64,000 bases of DNA from DATJKD01 sp963728295 (GTDB lineage: Bacteria > Pseudomonadota > Gammaproteobacteria > Steroidobacterales > Steroidobacteraceae), in NCBI GenBank assembly GCA_963728295.1, contig CAVSKB010000006.1:62001-126000 (forward strand), read 5' to 3'. A model generated the notes under the pieces. That model did no database searches, was not told where the DNA came from, and saw nothing but the letters and a program-made list of their open reading frames with translations. Position numbers and translations under genes: made by a program. Shown in pieces: positions 59,319-64,000 of the stretch. The stretch's first letter is position 1; every line of letters begins with the position of its first letter.

Positions 59319-60029
59319 ATGGCCATCTGGGTGGGCACGTCCGGGTACAACTACCCGGAATGGAAAGGGAGCTTCTACCCGGAGAAGCTGCCTGCGACAA
59401 AGATGCTGCCCTACTACGCCGAGCGGCTGTCGACCGTCGAAATCAACTACACCTATTACCGCACGCCGAACAAGAAGATCCTCGCCGGGTGGTTCGCTGC
59501 CACGCCGGAGCGGTTCAAACTCACGCTCAAGGCACCGAAGCGAATCACGCATGATGCGCGCCTCAAGGACTGCGCGGATCGCCTGCGGTACTTCGTCGAA
59601 ACGGCCGCGACGCTCGAGCCCAAACTCGGCGCTCTCCTGTTTCAGCTACCGCCGAACTTCAAGCAGGATCTCGCGGTGCTCGATGCATTTCTGGACACGT
59701 TTCCTCCGGGCGTGGCTGCCGCCTTCGAGTTCCGTCATGGCTCCTGGTTGAATGACGAGGTGTATCGGCGATTACAGGCGAGGAACCTCGCACTCTGCGT
59801 CGCTGATAGCGAGACCATGGCGACGCCTGTCGAAATTACGGCGGACTACGCGTATTTCCGGTTGCGCGACGAAGGGTATACGCCCGCCGACATCGCGCGC
59901 TGGGCGGACATCATCCGCGACCGGGCAGCCGGCTGCCGAGAGGTGTACGTGTACTTCAAGCACGAGGAAGCGGGAAAGGGGCCGGAGTTCGCCCGCTTCT
60001 TGATGGATGCGCTGGGCCTGAACCGCTGA
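59319..60029 (+). CDS. DUF72 (YecE-like) protein
   Basis: 236 residues. Starts MAIWVGTSGYNYPEWKGSFYP, the family's first signature, followed by STVEINYTYYRTP, KAPKRITHD, LFQLPPNF, and the C-terminal VYFKHEEAGKGPEFA. The fold is TIM-barrel-like; biochemical function is unknown. The frame is clean and the length normal. Confidence 0.92.
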   Translation: MAIWVGTSGYNYPEWKGSFYPEKLPATKMLPYYAERLSTVEINYTYYRTPNKKILAGWFAATPERFKLTLKAPKRITHDARLKDCADRLRYFVETAATLEPKLGALLFQLPPNFKQDLAVLDAFLDTFPPGVAAAFEFRHGSWLNDEVYRRLQARNLALCVADSETMATPVEITADYAYFRLRDEGYTPADIARWADIIRDRAAGCREVYVYFKHEEAGKGPEFARFLMDALGLNR

Positions 60030-60088
60030 AGCCGGGCGCCGCAAGCGCGCGGCGCGGTCGACCTTCAAACTCCCGTGCGTAGGCGCAC

Positions 60089-60577
60089 TTACGCTCGGTC
60101 GACGCGAGCCGCGTAACAGCCGCGCCTGGCGTAGTGCGCGTGCAGATAGACCACACGCGGATCGGCCAGGAACCGCTCGATGAGACGCTCGAGCTCGTGC
60201 CCGTCGACCACATCGGCGTCGACCATCAGGTCGTCGGAGTCGAAGGCACGCAGCGATATCGGCCGAATTAGCATCACGTCCGGAACTTCGTCGACGCGAT
60301 CGTATGCGGCGCTCGCGCCCTCCAGCACGAAGATGGCATGACTCGAGCGATACGGGTTGTCAGCGGGCTGATGCGTGTAGTTGAGAAGAAGGACGGACTC
60401 ACCCGGCTCGGCATCACGAACCTCTATGCGATCCGGATAGCCGGGTTTGGCGTCCACGAGATACCGGACGGCACCATGCTTGCGAAGCTCGTCGGCGGGC
60501 AGGCCAAAGAGCTGGCGGAAGGGCTCTGGATCGAGGCCCGTGATGCGGAATGTCACGACGACTCTCCGTGAATCCAT
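60089..60577 (-). CDS. DUF1203-like protein
   Basis: 162 residues from ATG 60577. Motifs FRITGLDPEPFRQLFGL, VDAKPGYPDRIEVRDAEPGE, LNYTHQPADNPYRSSHAIFV and the C-terminal YLHAHYARRGCYAARV match DUF1203. No known function; cytoplasmic. It converges with the DUF72 gene. Confidence 0.87.
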   Translation of the reverse strand: MDSRRVVVTFRITGLDPEPFRQLFGLPADELRKHGAVRYLVDAKPGYPDRIEVRDAEPGESVLLLNYTHQPADNPYRSSHAIFVLEGASAAYDRVDEVPDVMLIRPISLRAFDSDDLMVDADVVDGHELERLIERFLADPRVVYLHAHYARRGCYAARVDRA

Positions 60578-60662
60578 GGTACGGCGCATCGTGCTTCCAG
60601 ATCTGCGATCAAGCCATCCGATTCTTGCTCCGCAATTCGGAACCGCTGGTCCGCGCCAATCG

Positions 60663-61622
60663 TCAGCACCGATCGACGGATGCCGGCGCGCGCGCGCTGC
60701 CCACCGGCACCGACGGCAGATTGGGTGCCTTGAGATTCTGAAACAGGACCAGCGCTACGCCGGCGATCACCAGCAGCGCACCCGCGATCGTCGCGGCCGT
60801 GATGGTTTCGCCGAGTACGATGGCACCGAGCAGCACGGCGATGACGGGGTTAACGAGCGCATAGGTCGCCACCTTCTGCGCCGGCTCCTGAGTCAGGAGC
60901 CAGACGTAGCACGTGAGCGCGATGATGCTGCCGAACAGCGCCAGGTACAGCACCGCGACCGCGGATGCCATGGAGACCTGCGAGGGATCGAATCCGATCC
61001 ACTCGCGGGTCACGAGCGCCATCGATCCCTGGAACAGTCCCCCGGCCAGCATCTGCACGCTGGCGACGCCGAGGAGCTGCGCGGGTCGCGTCGCCCGCTT
61101 CTGCTTAAGCGTGCCGATGCTCCACGCGATCCCTCCGAGCAGGATCACCACCAGGTAGATCGGTGGGATGTCCCCGCCAATCCCCTGCCGAGTCGCGACG
61201 ATCGTCGTCACCCCCGCGAGCGCGAGCCCGGTGCCGAGGAGCGCCCGCCGTGTCGGCCTGCTGCGTTCGAAAAACGCCCAATTGAGCAGGAGCACCTCCA
61301 CGGGGATCGCCGCGACGATCAGCGCGGCCATGCCCGAAGGCAGTTCCTGCTGCGCCCACACGACGAAACCGTTGCCGGCTCCGGCGAGCAGCACGCCCGA
61401 GAGCAACGCGTGACGCCACGGCAACCCGCGCAGCTGCGCCGGGTCACGGAACGCGAGCCACGCGAACATCAGCGCCGCGGCGAGCAGAAAGCGCACGCTG
61501 CCGCTGGCGAAGGGCGGCAGCGTCTGGATCGCGAAAGCGATGCCGAGGTAGGTCGTGCCCCAGACCAGGTAGACGCACCCGTACGCGAGCGTGATGCGAG
61601 CCTTCAACGTGGCAGTGCTCAT
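60663..61622 (-). CDS. EamA/DMT-family transporter (YedA-like)
   Basis: 319 residues with ten hydrophobic segments in two EamA repeats (YLVWGTTYLGIAFAIQTLPP begins the first, and ALFGSIIALTCYVWLLTQ with ATYALVNPVIAVLLGAIVLGE falls in the second). Drug/metabolite transporter superfamily, inner membrane; probably exports a small metabolite. It is divergent from a MocR regulator, 102 bases apart, which likely controls it. Confidence 0.92.
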   Translation of the reverse strand: MSTATLKARITLAYGCVYLVWGTTYLGIAFAIQTLPPFASGSVRFLLAAALMFAWLAFRDPAQLRGLPWRHALLSGVLLAGAGNGFVVWAQQELPSGMAALIVAAIPVEVLLLNWAFFERSRPTRRALLGTGLALAGVTTIVATRQGIGGDIPPIYLVVILLGGIAWSIGTLKQKRATRPAQLLGVASVQMLAGGLFQGSMALVTREWIGFDPSQVSMASAVAVLYLALFGSIIALTCYVWLLTQEPAQKVATYALVNPVIAVLLGAIVLGETITAATIAGALLVIAGVALVLFQNLKAPNLPSVPVGSARAPASVDRC

Positions 61623-61643
61623 GGCGGCAATGTGCCGCTATCC

Positions 61644-61689
61644 TTGGCATCAGTACAGATTCAGGTATAGTGAGAGTCGACCAGTACAG
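61644..61689 (+). promoter_or_regulatory. Predicted promoter with paired operator repeats for the MocR gene
   Basis: TTGGCA (61644-61649) and TATAGT (61666-61671) are 16 bases apart. CAGTACAG occurs at 61651-61658, inside the spacer, and again at 61682-61689, 31 bases apart (three helical turns). MocR regulators often bind two direct repeats like these and control themselves and a divergent gene, here the EamA transporter. Confidence 0.6.
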
Positions 61690-61724
61690 TTGCATCTGTC
61701 GCAAGATCGTGTCGGACCATCGCG

Positions 61725-63155
61725 ATGTCCACTACCGACCCTTTGCTTTACGAACGGATCGCCGGTCTCGTCGCCGGACAGATCTCCTCGGGCGCGTTGC
61801 GTGTGTCGGAGCGCATCCCGTCGGTGCGGACCATGAGCCGCTCCGCGCGGGTCAGCATTTCGACCGTGGTGCAGGCCTATGCGCATCTCGAATCGCAGGG
61901 CCTGATCGAGGCGCGTCCGCAGTCCGGTTATTTCGTTCGCGCGCGCACGCGCGAGCGCCTGCCCGAACCGCCGCCGCGTCAGCTGCGCTCTACCCGGCCG
62001 CGCAGCGTCGCCGCCGACGTGCTCGATGCCTGTCGCGAGGCGATCCAGCGCAACGATCTCGTCCAGCTCAACATGGCATGCGCGCCGCCCGAATCTGCGC
62101 CGAACCGGCGCTTGAACCGGCTGATCCGCGATGAATTGCGCGACCACCCGAACCATGCAGGCGAGATCGTGCTGCCGCCCGGCGACTTCGAGCTCCGGCG
62201 ACAGGTCGCGCGCCGCGCGGCGCTGGCCGGCGCCGCGACCAACCCCGACGACATCGTGATTACGGGCGGCACTATGGACGCAGTGACGCTCTCGCTCGGC
62301 GTGCTGTGCAAGTCGGGCGATACGATTCTGGTCGAATCGCCGACGTATTTCGGCGTGCTGCAGGCGGTCGAGCACCTGGGACTCAAGGTCATCGAGGTGC
62401 CGAATCATCCCGGCCGCGGCATCGACGTCGACGCGATCCGGGGGGCCGTGGCCGGCCAGCGGCTCGCGGCCGCCGTGCTGATGCCGAACTTCAACAACCC
62501 GTCCGGCAGCCTCACCCCGATCGATGCGAAGCGCGACCTCGTGTCGGCGCTGGCTGGCGCGGGAGTGCCGATCATCGAAGATGACCTGTACGGCGAGCTG
62601 TATTTCGGATCGGAGCGTCCGGCGTCGTTGCGCGGCTTCGACGCGCAGGGGCTGGTGATTTCCTGCGGCTCGGTCTCCAAGACGATTGCACTGGGCTACC
62701 GGGTCGGCTGGGCTATCACACCCATGTGGGCCCGCGACATCCAGCGCGCCAAATTCTTCACATCGGTCGCTGCGCCCACACTGCAGCAGCGGGTTCTTGC
62801 CCGTTACTTCGCGAGCGGCGGGTACGACAGGTTTCTGACCGGGTTGCGGCGGATGCTCGCAGCAAGCGCCGAGCGGTTTCTCGACGCGATCGCGTCAAAG
62901 TTCCCAACCGGCACCTGCGTCGCCCGCCCCGCGGGTGGCATGGTGCTGTGGGTGAGTCTGCCCCCGAGCGTCGACAGCATGGATCTCTTTCGCAAAGCGC
63001 TCGAGTCCCGGATCGGGATCATGCCCGGCATCGTGTTTTCCGCAAAGGCGGGCTTCCGTAACTACATCCGGCTCAACTACGGTTGCGGCTGGTCCCCCGA
63101 AGTCGCGGCGGCTATCGAGACTCTGGGCCGACTCGTCCGCAGGATGGCTAATTAA
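61725..63155 (+). CDS. MocR-type transcriptional regulator (GntR HTH plus aminotransferase fold)
   Basis: 476 residues. N-terminal winged helix (about 1-75, with ISSGALRVSERIPSVRTMSR), then a type I aminotransferase domain with ITGGTMDAVTLSLG, NFNNPSGS, EDDLYGELYF and the PLP-lysine segment CGSVSKTIALGYRVGW. MocR proteins use PLP or its adducts as ligand sensors rather than as enzymes. Divergent from the EamA gene; the operator-like repeats lie between them. Confidence 0.95.
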   Translation: MSTTDPLLYERIAGLVAGQISSGALRVSERIPSVRTMSRSARVSISTVVQAYAHLESQGLIEARPQSGYFVRARTRERLPEPPPRQLRSTRPRSVAADVLDACREAIQRNDLVQLNMACAPPESAPNRRLNRLIRDELRDHPNHAGEIVLPPGDFELRRQVARRAALAGAATNPDDIVITGGTMDAVTLSLGVLCKSGDTILVESPTYFGVLQAVEHLGLKVIEVPNHPGRGIDVDAIRGAVAGQRLAAAVLMPNFNNPSGSLTPIDAKRDLVSALAGAGVPIIEDDLYGELYFGSERPASLRGFDAQGLVISCGSVSKTIALGYRVGWAITPMWARDIQRAKFFTSVAAPTLQQRVLARYFASGGYDRFLTGLRRMLAASAERFLDAIASKFPTGTCVARPAGGMVLWVSLPPSVDSMDLFRKALESRIGIMPGIVFSAKAGFRNYIRLNYGCGWSPEVAAAIETLGRLVRRMAN

Positions 63156-63168
63156 AGGAAGCGCGATC

Positions 63169-63963
63169 ATGAGCACCCGGTACCAAGCGACGTTGTTTGC
63201 GGTCTTGGCCGCGCTGTCCATACAGGCGGATGCGTTCGACCTGGCCGGTCTTCGTATGGTTGACCTCGGTCATGCGTATGGCGAGGACACGTTGTACTGG
63301 CCGTCCCGTCCGGCGGCACGGTTCGAGCTCGAACGACTGTCGTATGGCGAGACCCCTGGTGGGTACTTCTACGCCGCGAACCGATTCTGCGCGCCCGAAC
63401 ACGGCGGCACTCATCTCGACGCACCGATTCACTTTGCGCGCGACGGCATGACGGCCGACCAGCTCCCGCTTACGCAGCTGATCGCCCCGGCGGTCCGCAT
63501 CGACGTGCGCGAGCAGGCCACGAAGGATCGCAGTTATCGTCTGCAGCCGGAGGACATAAGTCGCTTTGAACAGAAGTGGGGCGTGATCCGCCCTGGAACG
63601 ATCGTTCTGCTGCAGACGGGCTGGAGCCGATACTGGCCGGACCGTAAGGCGTATTTCGGCAGTGAATCCGCCGAGGACGCGAGCGGGCTGGAGTTCCCGA
63701 GCTATGGCGAGGAAGCCGCGCGCATTCTGGTGAAAGATCGCGGCGTCGTACTGCTTGGCGTCGACACCGCATCGATCGATTTCGGAAAATCAAAGGATTT
63801 CGTCGTGCACCGTCTCGCGGCAGCGGGCAATGTCGGCGGACTCGAGAACCTGACCAACCTGGAGCAGCTTCCTGAAACTGGTTTCCACGTGATCGCGCTT
63901 CCGATGAAGATTCGCGGCGGGTCGGGCGGCCCGGTCCGCGTCGTTGCACTCGTACCGCGCTGA
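63169..63963 (+). CDS. Exported cyclase-family protein (kynurenine formamidase-like)
   Basis: 264 residues. Signal peptide near 1-22 (ALSIQADA). The family's metal-binding motif HGGTHLDAPIHF lies at about 84-95; GVDTASIDFGKSKDF follows. Cyclase-family hydrolases include arylformamidases. It begins 13 bases after the MocR gene and is probably in its transcript. The substrate is unknown. Nothing further is recognised to 64000. Confidence 0.9.
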   Translation: MSTRYQATLFAVLAALSIQADAFDLAGLRMVDLGHAYGEDTLYWPSRPAARFELERLSYGETPGGYFYAANRFCAPEHGGTHLDAPIHFARDGMTADQLPLTQLIAPAVRIDVREQATKDRSYRLQPEDISRFEQKWGVIRPGTIVLLQTGWSRYWPDRKAYFGSESAEDASGLEFPSYGEEAARILVKDRGVVLLGVDTASIDFGKSKDFVVHRLAAAGNVGGLENLTNLEQLPETGFHVIALPMKIRGGSGGPVRVVALVPR

Positions 63964-64000
63964 CCCGCAGCTCTCATCGCAGCCTGCGCGAGCAATCCGT

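Overview
The window is GC-rich (roughly 63-66% by eye, lower from about 29.7 to 39.3 kb) and densely packed with genes typical of a Gram-negative proteobacterium: TonB, Omp85, a Wzi-like protein, lipid A modification genes, Mpl, RNase D and CpdA. An S-adenosylhomocysteine (SAH) riboswitch in front of ahcY, PPi-dependent phosphofructokinase beside a K+-independent H+-pyrophosphatase, and the gene set as a whole suggest a gammaproteobacterium, perhaps near Steroidobacterales/Xanthomonadales. That placement is an inference. There are no rRNA, tRNA, CRISPR or transposase genes that I can see.

Layout. 0-2.4 kb: tonB fragment with a Fur-box-like site, then a moxR-VWA pair. 2.4-4.8 kb: exported penicillin-acylase-type Ntn hydrolase. 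4.9-10.6 kb: carbon operon tkt-gap-pgk-pyk (minus strand). 10.7-13.6 kb, divergent: metK, SAH riboswitch, ahcY (activated methyl cycle). 13.6-16.4 kb: O-methyltransferase, cpdA-traB, fluoride channel. 16.5-17.8 kb: hemL. 18.4-24.3 kb: surface-polysaccharide genes (CDP-glycerol transferase-like protein, GT2, asparagine synthetase, Wzi-like protein). Two related copies of a large palindromic repeat lie in this region, each between convergent genes. 24.4-28.1 kb: LON-domain protein, mpl, rnd. 29.7-39.3 kb: a minus-strand accessory locus, described below. 40.2-45.6 kb: adk, PPi-phosphofructokinase and H+-PPase. 45.7-52 kb: lipid A/envelope genes (LAB_N protein, EptA, a kinase-like sensor without a kinase, Omp85, PAP2). 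52.3-64 kb: mixed metabolism, including a TPR/Asp-hydroxylase, acetylpolyamine amidohydrolase, two alpha/beta hydrolases, DUF proteins, and a MocR regulator divergent from an EamA exporter.

The most unusual locus is 29.7-39.3 kb. It encodes a CHASE2 class III nucleotide cyclase, a very large FecR-TPR-beta-barrel outer-membrane protein, a small Cys-rich lipoprotein, an exported propeller-like protein and a secreted M23-type peptidase. I read it as a candidate envelope-sensing and cAMP-signalling cassette.

Quality warning: many genes need single-base frame corrections to read through, most densely at 6.7-13 kb in essential genes (pgk, gap, tkt, metK, ahcY). Protein conservation continues on both sides of each shift, so most are probably sequence or assembly errors. 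I annotate these genes as single CDSs and mark where the frame breaks.
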